Below are positions 8,528 to 17,802 of a stretch of 64,000 nucleotides of DNA, in pieces. Each line of letters opens with the position of its first letter. The stretch's first letter is position 1. Source of the stretch: Cellulomonas sp. SG140 (GTDB taxonomy: Bacteria; Actinomycetota; Actinomycetes; Actinomycetales; Cellulomonadaceae); NCBI RefSeq assembly GCF_025770785.1, contig NZ_JANZLA010000006.1, positions 62,001-126,000 on the forward strand. The letters are read 5' to 3'. The notes beneath the pieces are model-generated. The model made no database searches, was not told the origin of the DNA, and saw only the letters and a program-made list of their open reading frames with translations. The position numbers were made by a program, and so were the translations under genes.

Positions 8528-10125
8528 GGGACCTCACCCTCCTCGGGCCCGGCGGCAGCCGCCGCGGACGGGTCCTGCTCGATCAGCGTCTCTGTGGTGG
8601 GGTGCTCGGCGGCATGGCGCTGCGCCTCCTCGTATGGCACGCCGGCCATCATCAGGCCGAGCACGTCGCGTGGGGTGTCGCCGGGGACGATGCCGACGAT
8701 CCGACCGCGGAACATCACGGCGACGCGGTCCGCCAGGGCGCTGACCTCGTCGAGCTCGGTGGAGACGATCAGCACCGGGGTGCCGTTGTCCCGCTCGGCG
8801 ACGATCCGCCGGTGCAGGAACTCGATCGAGCCGACGTCCACGCCGCGCGTGGGCTGGCTCGCCACGAACAGGCGCAGCGGCCGGGACATCTCCCGGGCGA
8901 CGACCACCTTCTGCTGGTTGCCGCCGGAGAGGCGTTCCGCGGGCTGCTCCGGCCCACGGGTGCGGATGTCGAACTCGGCGATCCGCGCCTCGGCGTTGGC
9001 CTTGATCGCCGGGAGGTCCATGCCGAGCCCCCCGCGGAACCGGGCGTCTGCGAACAGGTCGAGGACCAGGTTCTCCGCGACGGTGAACTCCCCCACCAGC
9101 CCGTCGTGCGAGCGGTCCTCGGGGACGAAGCCGACGCCGTGGTCCAGCACCTCGCGGACGGAGCTGCCGACCAGCTCACGGCCCTCGAGCACCATCGACC
9201 CGGTGGCCGGCACCAGCGCCAGGATCGCCTCGGCGAGCTCGGACTGCCCGTTGCCCTGCACCCCGGCGATCGCCAGGATCTCGCCCCGCGCGAGGTCGAA
9301 CGAGACGTGGTCCACCACGCGGGCTCCGGTGCGGTCCGTCACGACGAGGTCCCGCACGGACAGGGCCACCTCGCCGGGCTGCGCAGGTGCCTTGTCCACC
9401 TGCAGCATCACCGAACGGCCGACCATCATCGCCGCGAGCTCGGACTCCGGGGCACCCGGGTCGGCCTGACCGACCACGCGACCCCGCCGGATGACGGTGA
9501 TCACGTCCGCGACCGCCTTGACCTCGCGGAGCTTGTGGGTGATGAAGACGATCGACGTCCCGGCCGCGCGCAGCTGCCGCATGATCTCGATCAGCTCGTC
9601 GGTCTCCTGCGGCGTCAGCACCGCGGTCGGCTCGTCCAGGATCAGCACCTTCGCGTCCCGGGCCATCGCCTTGATGATCTCGACCCGCTGCTGCACGCCG
9701 ACCGGCAGGTCCTCGATCACGGCGTCGGGCTCGACGTCGAACCCGAACCGTGCGGACAGCTCGCGCACCTGACGGCGTGCGGCATCCAGGTCCAGCAGCC
9801 CGGCCCCGCGGGTCGACTCGTGACCGAGCATCACGCTCTCGGCGACGGTGAACACCGGCACGAGCATGAAGTGCTGGTGCACCATGCCGATCCCCGCGGA
9901 CAGGGCGTCCGCCGGACCCTTGATCTTCGCCGGCTGGTCGTCGATGAGGATCTGCCCCGAGTCCGGCTCGTACAGGCCGAACAGGACGTTCATCAACGTC
10001 GACTTGCCTGCGCCGTTCTCGCCCAGCAGGGCGTGGATCTGACCCGGCTCGACGACCAGGTCGATGCGGTCGTTGGCCACCAACGGCCCGAACCGCTTGG
10101 TGATCCCCCGCAGCTCCAGCTTCAC
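8524..10125 (-). CDS. Nucleoside ABC transporter ATP-binding protein (two ABC domains)
   Basis: A 533-residue fused ATPase that powers nucleoside import. The first domain has Walker A GENGAGKST near residue 38, a signature region LPVGVQQRVEI and Walker B VLILDEPTA. The second has a degenerate Walker A (GVQGNGQSE), the signature LSGGNQQK and LFVASQPTRGVDVG in place of a full Walker B, which is normal for this sugar/nucleoside subfamily. The GTG at 10125 is chosen because GAGGAGG lies just upstream and the protein then begins directly with the ABC fold (VKLELRGITKRFG). Confidence 0.92.
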   Translation of the reverse strand: MKLELRGITKRFGPLVANDRIDLVVEPGQIHALLGENGAGKSTLMNVLFGLYEPDSGQILIDDQPAKIKGPADALSAGIGMVHQHFMLVPVFTVAESVMLGHESTRGAGLLDLDAARRQVRELSARFGFDVEPDAVIEDLPVGVQQRVEIIKAMARDAKVLILDEPTAVLTPQETDELIEIMRQLRAAGTSIVFITHKLREVKAVADVITVIRRGRVVGQADPGAPESELAAMMVGRSVMLQVDKAPAQPGEVALSVRDLVVTDRTGARVVDHVSFDLARGEILAIAGVQGNGQSELAEAILALVPATGSMVLEGRELVGSSVREVLDHGVGFVPEDRSHDGLVGEFTVAENLVLDLFADARFRGGLGMDLPAIKANAEARIAEFDIRTRGPEQPAERLSGGNQQKVVVAREMSRPLRLFVASQPTRGVDVGSIEFLHRRIVAERDNGTPVLIVSTELDEVSALADRVAVMFRGRIVGIVPGDTPRDVLGLMMAGVPYEEAQRHAAEHPTTETLIEQDPSAAAAAGPEEGEVP

Positions 10126-10213
10126 GTGCCCCTCCTCGGGCCTGCCGACGCTGGCCGGCCCCGCCGACCGCACCGACGACAGTAGCGGCCAGGGTCGGCC
10201 GCGGGCTCAGACG

Positions 10214-10254
10214 CGACCGAGCCGGCCCGGGACGTGCCCGGACCGGCTCGGTCG
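10214..10254 (-). terminator. Stem-loop between binding-protein gene and ATPase gene
   Basis: A perfect 12-bp outer stem (CGACCGAGCCGG with its complement) encloses a second 5-bp stem (CCGGG/CCCGG). It follows the stop codon of the lipoprotein gene inside an otherwise co-directional operon. It may act as a partial terminator or an mRNA-stabilising end that keeps the binding protein in excess over the ATPase. Confidence 0.7.
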
Positions 10255-10260
10255 ACGGAC

Positions 10261-11379
10261 TCAGGAGGCCTTCGGCGAGTTCGCCGACTGGACCGTGATC
10301 TTGCCGGAGATGATGTCGGCCTTCAGCTGGTCGACCTCCGACTTCAGGTCGGACGGCACCTTCGAGTCGAGGTCGTGGTACGGCGCGATGCCGACCCCGT
10401 TGTTCTTCAGCGTGCCGACGTACGGCGTCGCGTCGAACTTGTTCTGCGCGGCGTCGGTCACGGCGGAGCCGACGGCCGCACCGATCAGCTTCATCACCGA
10501 GGTGAGGATGATCGACGAGGAGTCGGGGTTGATCAGCGCACCGTCGGAGTCGACCCAGATCACCAGGGTGCCCGGGGTGGCCTTGGCGGCCGTGAGGGCG
10601 TCGAGCGCCGCGCCGCCGGCGACGGGCAGCAGGATGTCCGCACCCGCGGCGACCAGCGAGTCGGCGTTGGCCTTGCCCGAGCCCGGGTCGAACGGGCTGT
10701 TGCCGCCGTCGAACAGGCCGTCCTGCTTGGCCTTGTCCCACCCGATCAGCTGGACGTTCTTGCCCTTGACCTGGTTGTACTTCGCGATGCCGTCGGCGAA
10801 GCCGTCCATGAACACGGTGACCGTCGGGATCTTCAGGCCGCCGTAGGTGCCGACCTTGCCGGTCTTCGACATGCCTGCGGCGAGGTAGCCCGCGAGGTAC
10901 GCGGCCTGCGCGGTGTCGAACTCGAGCGGCTTGACGTTCGGCAGCGTGAGGGCGTTGCCCTGGGCGTCGGTGGGCTGGGCGTCCACGAGCGCGAACTTGG
11001 TGTTGGTGTTGGCCTTGGCTGCGTCACCGGTCGCCGTGGACAGCTTGAAGCCGACCGTCACGATGATGTTGCAGTTCTGGCTGAGCATGTTCTGGATGTT
11101 CGGCGTGTACGCGTCGTCCGTCTTCGACTCGGCGCTGGCCGTCTGGATGCCCAGCTTGCCCGCGGCGTCCTTCAGGCCCTGGAAGCCGGACTCGTTGAAG
11201 GACTTGTCGTTGAAGCCGCCGGAGTCGGAGACGATGCAGCCCTTGAAGCTGGAGTTGGCTGCACCGCTGGCGGCTGCCGACGAGCTCGAACCACCGGTCG
11301 TCGTCGGGGCGCTGCCGCACGCCGCGAGCGCGAGGGCGATCGCGCCGGTCAGCGCCGCCGCTCGAATCACGTTCTTCAC
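10261..11379 (-). CDS. BMP-family (PnrA-like) nucleoside-binding lipoprotein
   Basis: Extracellular substrate-binding lipoprotein of the nucleoside importer. With the GTG at 11379 the 372-residue product begins with a short signal peptide and a lipobox LALAAC, acylated at Cys21. A Gly/Ser/Thr linker and the BMP fold follow (KGCIVSDSGGFNDKSFNESG, VTVFMDGFADGIAKYN, LPVAGGAALDAL). AGGAGA precedes the GTG. An in-frame ATG at 11478 would put 33 residues in front of the signal peptide and is unlikely. It is the first gene of the uptake-salvage operon. Confidence 0.92.
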   Translation of the reverse strand: MKNVIRAAALTGAIALALAACGSAPTTTGGSSSSAAASGAANSSFKGCIVSDSGGFNDKSFNESGFQGLKDAAGKLGIQTASAESKTDDAYTPNIQNMLSQNCNIIVTVGFKLSTATGDAAKANTNTKFALVDAQPTDAQGNALTLPNVKPLEFDTAQAAYLAGYLAAGMSKTGKVGTYGGLKIPTVTVFMDGFADGIAKYNQVKGKNVQLIGWDKAKQDGLFDGGNSPFDPGSGKANADSLVAAGADILLPVAGGAALDALTAAKATPGTLVIWVDSDGALINPDSSSIILTSVMKLIGAAVGSAVTDAAQNKFDATPYVGTLKNNGVGIAPYHDLDSKVPSDLKSEVDQLKADIISGKITVQSANSPKAS

Positions 11380-11490
11380 TGGGTCTCCTGGGGTTCTCGT
11401 CGCCGCGCCGGCGGCCAGGGGTCCGAGCCGGCGACGACGCGCCGTTGCGCCGCCGCCGGGTCGGAAGCCGACCGGCATCGATCAGACGCG

Positions 11491-11552
11491 ACCCTAGTGA
11501 GCGGGGCGTGTCCGTCGCGTTACCTGGCGGTATCGATCGAGCATCCGTTACC
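11491..11552 (-). promoter_or_regulatory. Candidate promoter and operator of the nucleoside uptake operon
   Basis: On the minus strand a TAGGGT -10 box (11491-11496) lies about 110 bases before the lipoprotein start. Just upstream are two copies of CGTTACC (11518-11524 and 11546-11552). The second forms an imperfect inverted repeat with GGTATCG (11529-11535), ten bases apart. This arrangement suits a repressor dimer covering the -35 region. No regulator gene lies in the cluster. Confidence 0.4.
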
Positions 11553-11615
11553 GCATTGGTACCTGGATCGGTCGCGCACGCGGCCGGACGGGTGACGGTG
11601 TCGGCAGTGCGGCGC

Positions 11616-12917
11616 TCAGCGCACCGTCTCGACAGGCTCGTGCCGGCCACCGAGCATCGCAGCGCGGGCCAGCAGGAGCGCTCCCGCCTCGATCGCGCGC
11701 TCGTCGACCCGCAGGTCGCCCTGATGGATGTCGTACGTGTGGCCGCCGGGGGTCCGGGTGCCCAGCCGCGCCAGCGCCCCTGGCACCTTGGTCAGGTACC
11801 ACGCGAAGTCCTCGCCGCCGAGCGACTGCTCGGTCAGCGTGACGGCGTCGGGCCCCAGCACGTCCCGGGCAGCCGCCTCGAGCACCGCGGTGCTCCGCTC
11901 GTCGTTCTCCACGGGTGGCACACCGCGCTCGTGGCGGACCTCGAGCTCCACGCCGTAGGGCTGGACGACCTCGCGCACGGCGGACTCGAACACCTCCGAG
12001 GCGTGCTCCCACGCGCGGACGTCGAGGCAGCGGAGGGTGCCGGACAGCGAGCCGGTCGGCGGGATCGCGTTGGGTGCGGCCCCGGCGCGCACAGCTCCCC
12101 ACGTCAGGTTCACGCCCGAGCGCGGGTCGAGGCGCCGTCCCAGCACGGCAGGCACCTGGGTGATCACCTGAGCGAGGGCGAACACGACGTCGGCCGTCAG
12201 GTGCGGACGCGAGGTGTGACCGCCGGGGCCGGTCAGGGTGACGTACACCTCGTCGGACGCCGAGGTGATCGGGCCGATGCGGGTGCCGACCAGGCCGACG
12301 TCGAGCTTGGGGTCGCAGTGCACCGCGAAGATCTGCGCGACACCGTCCAGGCCGCCGGCGCTCATCACGTCGATCGAGCCGCCCGGCTGGACCTCCTCCG
12401 CGGGCTGGAACACGAGCCGCACCGCGGTGCGCAGGTCCCCCGTCGCGTCGAGCTGCGCCAGCGCGAGACCGGCGCCGAGCACGGCCGTGGTGTGCACGTC
12501 GTGGCCGCACGCATGGGCGACGTTGCGCACCGTCGAGGTCCACGGAAGCTCGCAGCGGTCGGCCAGCGGGAGCGCGTCGATGTCGGCGCGCAGCGCCACG
12601 CGGCGGACGTTGGGCCCGGTGGGGCCGAGGTCGCACAGCAGACCCGCGCCCGGCAGGAGTCGCGGGCGGAGCCCGGCGGCGGCGAGCCGGTCGGCGACCA
12701 CGCGCGTGGTGCGCTTCTCGGTGCGGGCCAGCTCGGGGTGGGCGTGCAGGTCGCGCCGGATCGCGACGAGCTCCGGACGGAGGGCACCGACGATGCCGTG
12801 GAGGCGTGCCGCGAGCGCAGTCTCGGGCGCCGGCGTCAACGACGTGATCGGCGGCACGGGGTCGGTCGAGGCGGTCAGCTGGAGCGGTAGCACGGAATCC
12901 GGCTCGGGCTGCGACAC
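11616..12917 (-). CDS. M20 family amidohydrolase (HipO/AbgB/IAA-hydrolase type)
   Basis: A 433-residue zinc-type hydrolase that removes acyl groups from amino acids; the exact substrate cannot be read from sequence. M20D features are DLHAHPELARTEKRT near residue 60, a metal-binding ACGHDVHT near 140, the catalytic PAEEVQPGGS near 180, and a C-terminal metal-side GGEDFAWYL near 375. The dimerisation domain lies in between. It starts with GTG at 12917, six bases after a TAGGCT -10 box. Confidence 0.88.
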   Translation of the reverse strand: MSQPEPDSVLPLQLTASTDPVPPITSLTPAPETALAARLHGIVGALRPELVAIRRDLHAHPELARTEKRTTRVVADRLAAAGLRPRLLPGAGLLCDLGPTGPNVRRVALRADIDALPLADRCELPWTSTVRNVAHACGHDVHTTAVLGAGLALAQLDATGDLRTAVRLVFQPAEEVQPGGSIDVMSAGGLDGVAQIFAVHCDPKLDVGLVGTRIGPITSASDEVYVTLTGPGGHTSRPHLTADVVFALAQVITQVPAVLGRRLDPRSGVNLTWGAVRAGAAPNAIPPTGSLSGTLRCLDVRAWEHASEVFESAVREVVQPYGVELEVRHERGVPPVENDERSTAVLEAAARDVLGPDAVTLTEQSLGGEDFAWYLTKVPGALARLGTRTPGGHTYDIHQGDLRVDERAIEAGALLLARAAMLGGRHEPVETVR

Positions 12918-12923
12918 ACGACG

Positions 12924-12929
12924 AGCCTA
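12924..12929 (-). promoter_or_regulatory. -10 box of a leaderless promoter for the M20 amidohydrolase
   Basis: TAGGCT on the minus strand, six bases (CGTCGT) before the GTG start. No Shine-Dalgarno sequence is present. Confidence 0.5.
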
Positions 12930-12994
12930 GTCGCGGCCCGCGACGCCCCACCGGGGGCGACCAGCGGCCGGACGCCAGCCGCTGCGCCCTGCCG

Positions 12995-14125
12995 TCAGAG
13001 CAGGTCCTCCCGGCCCCGGCCCCGCCAGCCGTCCACCGCGGCCTTCACCGCCTGGGCGTGCTCCCGGGTGGTGACCAGGACCGCGTCGGTGGTGTCCACC
13101 ACCACTGCTCCCGGCACCCCGACCACCGAGACGGTCCGACCGCCGGTCACCACCAGCGCGTCGGCGGCGTCGACCCGCAGCACGGCGGCGTCGTCGCCGA
13201 GCGTCGTGCCGCCCGCCGCCTGCAGCAGCGCGCCGAGCGAGGCGAAGTCGCCGATGTCGTCCCAGCCGAACTCGCCGGGCACCACGGCGACGCCGCCGGC
13301 GGCGGCGACCGGTTCGGCGATCGCGTGGTCGATCGCGATCTTGGTCAGACCCGGCCAGATCCGGGCCAGCGCAGCGTCCCGCTCCGGGGTGTCCCACGCC
13401 CGCGCGAGCTGGCGCACGCCGTCCGCCAGCGCCGGCAGCTGCGTGGCGAGGTGGTCGAGCAGGACCTGCGCCTTGACGATGAACATGCCCGCGTTCCAGC
13501 GGTACTCCCCGGTGGCCAGGTACTCCGCGGCCGTCTGCGCGTCCGGCTTCTCGGTGAAACCGACGACGTGCCGGGCGCTCGGCGCCTCGGGCACCCCGAG
13601 CGGCGCACCGGCGTGCACGTAGCCGAACGCGGTGGACGGTTCGGTGGCCGCGATGCCGATGGTCGCGACGTAGCCGGCGCGCGCGGCCGCGACACCCTCG
13701 CGGACCGCCCGGCCGAACTCCTCGGCACCGCTGATCACGTGGTCGGCGGCGAACGAGCCGAGCACCACGTCCGGACCGTGCCGGTGCTCCAGCACCGCGG
13801 CCGCCAGCCCGATCGCGGCCATCGAGTCCCGCGGTGACGGTTCCGCCAGCACCCGCTCGGTGCCGTCGGCCAGCAGCTCGGGCAGCTGACCGCCCACGGC
13901 CGCGGCGTGGCGCGCACCGGTCACCACGAGCACGTTCCCCGCACCGGTCAGCGGCGTCAGCCGGTCCACCGTCGCCTGCAGCAGCGTGCGCCCGGTGCCG
14001 GTGAGGTCGAGCAGGAACTTCGGGTGGCCGGCACGAGACAGCGGCCACAGCCGGGTGCCGGCACCCCCCGCCGGGACGACGGCGTGGAAGCCGGGGACGG
14101 GCGTCGTGGCGAGGTCGGCGGGCAT
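12995..14125 (-). CDS. manC: Mannose-1-phosphate guanylyltransferase
   Basis: Makes GDP-mannose from mannose-1-phosphate and GTP, the donor for mannolipids and mannoproteins. The 376-residue protein opens with the nucleotidyltransferase signature AVVPAGGAGTRLWPLSR and continues with HPKFLLDL. Later come FAADHVI, FTEKPD and YRWNAGMFIV. The length matches the type without the fused isomerase domain. The ATG at 14125 follows a TACCCT box by seven bases. A PIG-V-like mannosyltransferase sits 11 kb away in the window, but that enzyme class normally uses lipid-linked mannose. Confidence 0.92.
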   Translation of the reverse strand: MPADLATTPVPGFHAVVPAGGAGTRLWPLSRAGHPKFLLDLTGTGRTLLQATVDRLTPLTGAGNVLVVTGARHAAAVGGQLPELLADGTERVLAEPSPRDSMAAIGLAAAVLEHRHGPDVVLGSFAADHVISGAEEFGRAVREGVAAARAGYVATIGIAATEPSTAFGYVHAGAPLGVPEAPSARHVVGFTEKPDAQTAAEYLATGEYRWNAGMFIVKAQVLLDHLATQLPALADGVRQLARAWDTPERDAALARIWPGLTKIAIDHAIAEPVAAAGGVAVVPGEFGWDDIGDFASLGALLQAAGGTTLGDDAAVLRVDAADALVVTGGRTVSVVGVPGAVVVDTTDAVLVTTREHAQAVKAAVDGWRGRGREDLL

Positions 14126-14132
14126 GGCGGCC

Positions 14133-14138
14133 AGGGTA
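14133..14138 (-). promoter_or_regulatory. -10 box of a leaderless promoter for manC
   Basis: TACCCT on the minus strand, seven bases (GGCCGCC) before the ATG; no Shine-Dalgarno sequence. Confidence 0.5.
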
Positions 14139-14224
14139 GCGGCGCACGTGCCGGGCGGCGCCGGGCAGGGTCGTCGGGACGGCCACGCCGGGACCATCGG
14201 TCCGGAGCCCCGCGGCCCGGTCAG

Positions 14225-14252
14225 TACAGTGACCCCAGGACGTCGACGTCCT
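14225..14252 (+). promoter_or_regulatory. sdhC promoter -10 box with a 16-bp palindrome
   Basis: TACAGT at 14225-14230 is a good actinobacterial -10 box. It is followed within seven bases by the perfect palindrome AGGACGTCGACGTCCT (14237-14252), which would cover the transcription start and early leader. That is a repressor position. The binding protein is unknown. Confidence 0.5.
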
Positions 14253-14284
14253 CCCCCGTGAACCTTCGCCAGGAAGGCCCTCAA

Positions 14285-14677
14285 GTGCCTACAGCGCCCT
14301 CAGCGCCGGCCGGAACGCTCTACCGCGGGCGGGAAGGCATGTGGTCGTGGGTCGCGCACCGCGTCACCGGCGTCGCGATCTTCTTCTTCCTGCTCGTGCA
14401 CATCCTCGACACCGCGTTGGTGCGGGTGTCGCCCGAGGCCTACAACTCGGTGATCGGCACGTACAAGAACCCCGTGATGGGCCTGGGCGAGGCGGGGCTG
14501 GTCGCAGCGGTCGTCTTCCACGCCTTCAACGGCCTGCGGATCATCCTCGTGGACTTCTGGGCCAAGGGCGCCCGGTACCAGCGCGTGATGCTGTGGGTCG
14601 TCGTCGGGCTGTGGGTGCTCACCATGGCCGGCTTCCTGCCGCGACACCTGATGCACGTGTTCGGAGGGGGGAACTGA
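14285..14677 (+). CDS. sdhC: Succinate dehydrogenase cytochrome b556 subunit
   Basis: A 130-residue membrane anchor of succinate dehydrogenase. Three hydrophobic segments (about 24-44, 58-78 and 97-117) are visible. Conserved positions are the MWSWVAHRVTG entry and histidines in LLVHILD and VVFHAFNGLR that could ligate haem and line the quinone site. The GTG at 14285 is eight bases after AGGAAGG. It overlaps sdhD by one base (TGATG). Confidence 0.93.
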   Translation: MPTAPSAPAGTLYRGREGMWSWVAHRVTGVAIFFFLLVHILDTALVRVSPEAYNSVIGTYKNPVMGLGEAGLVAAVVFHAFNGLRIILVDFWAKGARYQRVMLWVVVGLWVLTMAGFLPRHLMHVFGGGN

Positions 14678-15126
14678 TGAGCGCGATCGCCGATCCGAAG
14701 GCGCCGTTCGTCCGCCGCAACCGGCGGACCACCCGCGGCAACACCGAGCTGTGGGGCTGGATCTTCATGCGCGCCTCGGGCGTGCTGCTCGTCGTGCTGA
14801 TCTTCGGCCACCTGTTCGTCAACCTGTGGGCGGGCAAGGGGATCCACGCGATCGACTTCGGCTTCGTCGCCGGCAAGTGGGCGTCCCCGTTCTGGCAGGT
14901 CTGGGACCTGCTCATGCTGTGGCTGGCGATGATCCACGGCACGAACGGCGTCCGGACCGTGATCAACGACTACGCCGAGCGGGACACCACCCGGCTGGTG
15001 CTCAAGTCGGTCCTGGCGCTCGCGTTCGTCGTGGTGGTCGTGCTGGGCACCCTGGTGATCTTCACCTTCGACCCGTGCCCGGCGGGTGCCCCCGCGAACC
15101 TGCTGCCGTCGTTCTGCCACGCCTGA
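14677..15126 (+). CDS. sdhD: Succinate dehydrogenase hydrophobic membrane anchor subunit
   Basis: A 149-residue partner of SdhC. It has three hydrophobic spans and the conserved [16 protein letters not shown] and [14 protein letters not shown] segments, whose histidine and aspartate-tyrosine pair are typical of haem and quinone contacts. The ATG shares a base with the sdhC stop. The C-terminus carries two cysteines (DPCPAG and SFCHA) outside the membrane core. Confidence 0.92.
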   Translation: MSAIADPKAPFVRRNRRTTRGNTELWGWIFMRASGVLLVVLIFGHLFVNLWAGKGIHAIDFGFVAGKWASPFWQVWDLLMLWLAMIHGTNGVRTVINDYAERDTTRLVLKSVLALAFVVVVVLGTLVIFTFDPCPAGAPANLLPSFCHA

Positions 15127-15151
15127 TCGCGCCCGAGACCCGAGGACAACC

Positions 15152-16987
15152 ATGCAGACCCATCAGTACGACGTGGTGATCGTCGGCGCCGGCGGCGCCG
15201 GCATGCGGGCGGCGCTCGAGTCGTCCACCCGCGCGCGCACGGCGGTCATCTCCAAGCTGTACCCGACCCGGTCCCACACGGGCGCTGCGCAGGGCGGCAT
15301 GTGCGCCGCGCTCGCCAACGTCGAGGAGGACAACTGGGAGTGGCACACGTTCGACACCGTCAAGGGCGGTGACTACCTGGTCGACCAGGACGCCGCCGAG
15401 GTGATGGCCAAGGAGGCCATCGACGCGGTGCTCGACCTGGAGAAGATGGGCCTGCCGTTCAACCGCACGCCCGAGGGTCGGATCGACCAGCGCCGCTTCG
15501 GCGGCCACACCCGCAAGCACGGCGAGGCCCCGGTGCGCCGGGCCTGCTACGCGGCGGACCGCACCGGCCACATGATCCTGCAGACGCTGTACCAGAACTG
15601 CGTGAAGCAGAACGTCGAGTTCTACAACGAGTTCTACGTGCTCGACCTGCTGGTGGACCACGACCTCGCGGCCGGCCACGTGCCGGAGGGCGAGGAGGTG
15701 CACGCCTCCGGCGTCGTCGCGTACGACCTGGCCAGCGGCGAGATCCACGTGTTCCAGGCCAAGTCCGTCATCCTGGCCACGGGTGGCGCCGGCAAGATCT
15801 TCAAGACGACGTCGAACGCGCACACCCTGACCGGTGACGGCATCGCCCTCGCCTACCGGCGCGGCATCCCGCTGGAGGACATGGAGTTCTTCCAGTTCCA
15901 CCCGACGGGCCTGGCCGGGCTCGGCATCCTGCTGTCCGAGGCCGCCCGCGGCGAGGGCGCGATCCTGCGCAACAGCGAGGGCGAGCGCTTCATGGAGCGC
16001 TACGCCCCGACCATCAAGGACCTGGCGCCCCGCGACATCGTCGCGCGGTCGATGGCCAACGAGGTGCGCGAGGGACGTGGTGCAGGACCGAACAAGGACT
16101 ACGTCCTGCTCGACCTGACCCACCTCGAGCCGGCGCACATCGACGCGAAGCTGCCGGACATCACCGAGTTCGCCCGGACATACCTCGGCGTCGAGCCGTA
16201 CACCGAGCCCATCCCGGTCTACCCCACCGCCCACTACCTGATGGGCGGCGTGCCGACCAACATCCGCGGCGAGGTGCTGCGCAACGAGACCGACGTGATC
16301 CGGGGGCTCTACGCCGCCGGCGAGTGCGCCTGCGTCTCGGTGCACGGCTCGAACCGGCTCGGCACCAACTCGCTGCTGGACATCAACGTGTTCGGCAAGC
16401 GGTCCGGCATCGCCGCCGCCGAGTACGCCGCGGACGCCGAGTGGGTGGAGCTGCCGGAGAACCCGGCCGAGTCGGTCGAGGCGGAGCTCGAGGGCATCCG
16501 CACCCGGCCGGACGGCGAGCGGGTGGCGGACATCCGCCGGGACCTGCAGCAGACGATGGACACCAACGCCCAGGTGTTCCGCACCGCGGAGTCCCTGACG
16601 CAGGCGCTGGAGGACGTCAAGGCCCTGCAGAAGCGGTACCAGGCCGTCTCCGTGCAGGACAAGAGCCGCACGTTCAACACGGACCTGCTCGAGGCGGTGG
16701 AGCTCGGCTTCCTGCTCGACATCGCGGAGACCGTGGTGGTCGGCGCCCTGAACCGCAACGAGTCCCGCGGCGGCCACTTCCGCGAGGACTTCCCCAAGCG
16801 CGACGACGCCGGCTACATGCGCCACACGCTCGCCTACCGCCGTCCGCTGTCGGTGGACCCGGCGGAGACCGACGGCGACCAGGAGGGCTCGTTCCACCGG
16901 GTCACCCAGTTCGACGACTACCAGCTGGTCCTGGGCTCGAAGCCCGTCACCGTCACCCGCTACCAGCCGATGGAGCGCAAGTACTGA
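15152..16987 (+). CDS. sdhA: Succinate dehydrogenase flavoprotein subunit
   Basis: The 611-residue catalytic subunit oxidises succinate to fumarate and passes electrons to FAD. The dinucleotide fold [16 protein letters not shown] starts the protein. The FAD-linking histidine lies in [11 protein letters not shown], with HPTG and [12 protein letters not shown] further on and the active-site-side [13 protein letters not shown] near 395. Start ATG at 15152 has GAGGA upstream. It overlaps sdhB (TGATG). Confidence 0.97.
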   Translation: MQTHQYDVVIVGAGGAGMRAALESSTRARTAVISKLYPTRSHTGAAQGGMCAALANVEEDNWEWHTFDTVKGGDYLVDQDAAEVMAKEAIDAVLDLEKMGLPFNRTPEGRIDQRRFGGHTRKHGEAPVRRACYAADRTGHMILQTLYQNCVKQNVEFYNEFYVLDLLVDHDLAAGHVPEGEEVHASGVVAYDLASGEIHVFQAKSVILATGGAGKIFKTTSNAHTLTGDGIALAYRRGIPLEDMEFFQFHPTGLAGLGILLSEAARGEGAILRNSEGERFMERYAPTIKDLAPRDIVARSMANEVREGRGAGPNKDYVLLDLTHLEPAHIDAKLPDITEFARTYLGVEPYTEPIPVYPTAHYLMGGVPTNIRGEVLRNETDVIRGLYAAGECACVSVHGSNRLGTNSLLDINVFGKRSGIAAAEYAADAEWVELPENPAESVEAELEGIRTRPDGERVADIRRDLQQTMDTNAQVFRTAESLTQALEDVKALQKRYQAVSVQDKSRTFNTDLLEAVELGFLLDIAETVVVGALNRNESRGGHFREDFPKRDDAGYMRHTLAYRRPLSVDPAETDGDQEGSFHRVTQFDDYQLVLGSKPVTVTRYQPMERKY

Positions 16988-17784
16988 TGACAGCAACCAT
17001 GGACAAGCCCGCTGCCTCCGGCGCCCCCATGGGCGAGGTGCCGACGTTCGAGGTCCGGCTGAAGATCCGCCGCTACCAGCCTGCGGACGCCGAGCCGGCG
17101 CCCTACGGCGAGGTGGTGGAGCAGGGACCCTCGACGTGGCAGGAGTTCGTGGTGCAGGTGCACGGCACCGACCGCGTGCTCGACGCCCTGCACAAGGTGA
17201 AGTGGGAGCAGGACGGCTCGCTCACGTTCCGCCGCTCGTGCGCCCACGGCGTGTGCGGCTCGGACGCGATGCGGATCAACGGTCGCAACCGGCTCGCGTG
17301 CAAGACGCTGCTCAAGGACCTCGACCCGACCAAGCCGATCGTCATCGAGCCGATCAAGGGCCTGGCCGTGATCAAGGACCTCGTGGTCGACATGGAGCCG
17401 TTCTTCGCCTCGTACCGCGAGATCATGCCGTTCCTCATCACCTCGGGTAACGAGCCGACCCGCGAGCGCCTGCAGTCGCCGACCGAGCGGGCGCGTTACG
17501 ACGACACCACCAAGTGCATCCTGTGCGCCTGCTGCACGTCGAGCTGCCCGGTGTTCTGGAACGACGGGCAGTACTTCGGCCCCGCCGCGATCGTGAACGC
17601 GCACCGGTTCATCTTCGACAGCCGCGACGAGGGCGGCTCGCAGCGTCTGGAGATCCTCAACGACAAGGAAGGGGTGTGGCGCTGCCGCACCACCTTCAAC
17701 TGCACCGAGGCGTGCCCGCGTGGCATCGAGGTCACCAAGGCGATCGCCGAGGTCAAGCGGGCGATGATCACCCGGGCCTTCTGA
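16987..17784 (+). CDS. sdhB: Succinate dehydrogenase iron-sulfur subunit
   Basis: A 265-residue electron-transfer subunit. The plant-type 2Fe-2S cysteines are in SCAHGVCGSDAMRINGRNRLAC. The 4Fe-4S and 3Fe-4S ligands are in CILCACCTSSCPVFW and CRTTFNCTEACPRG. The order sdhCDAB is complete, and the stop is 18 bases from that of the convergent brkB-like gene. Confidence 0.97.
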   Translation: MTATMDKPAASGAPMGEVPTFEVRLKIRRYQPADAEPAPYGEVVEQGPSTWQEFVVQVHGTDRVLDALHKVKWEQDGSLTFRRSCAHGVCGSDAMRINGRNRLACKTLLKDLDPTKPIVIEPIKGLAVIKDLVVDMEPFFASYREIMPFLITSGNEPTRERLQSPTERARYDDTTKCILCACCTSSCPVFWNDGQYFGPAAIVNAHRFIFDSRDEGGSQRLEILNDKEGVWRCRTTFNCTEACPRGIEVTKAIAEVKRAMITRAF

Positions 17785-17802
17785 GCGTCGGCCTCCTGCA
17801 GC

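Noticed and set aside
11380..11478. ATG at 11478 as the start of the BMP lipoprotein
   Set aside because: It would place 33 Arg/Gly-rich residues before a signal peptide with a lipobox. The GTG at 11379 has AGGAGA and gives a normal lipoprotein.
16324..16984. Possible long N-terminal extension of SdhB into sdhA
   Set aside because: The real sdhB start is the ATG at 16987 in a TGATG overlap. The upstream part of that frame encodes Arg/Gly-rich nonsense inside sdhA.
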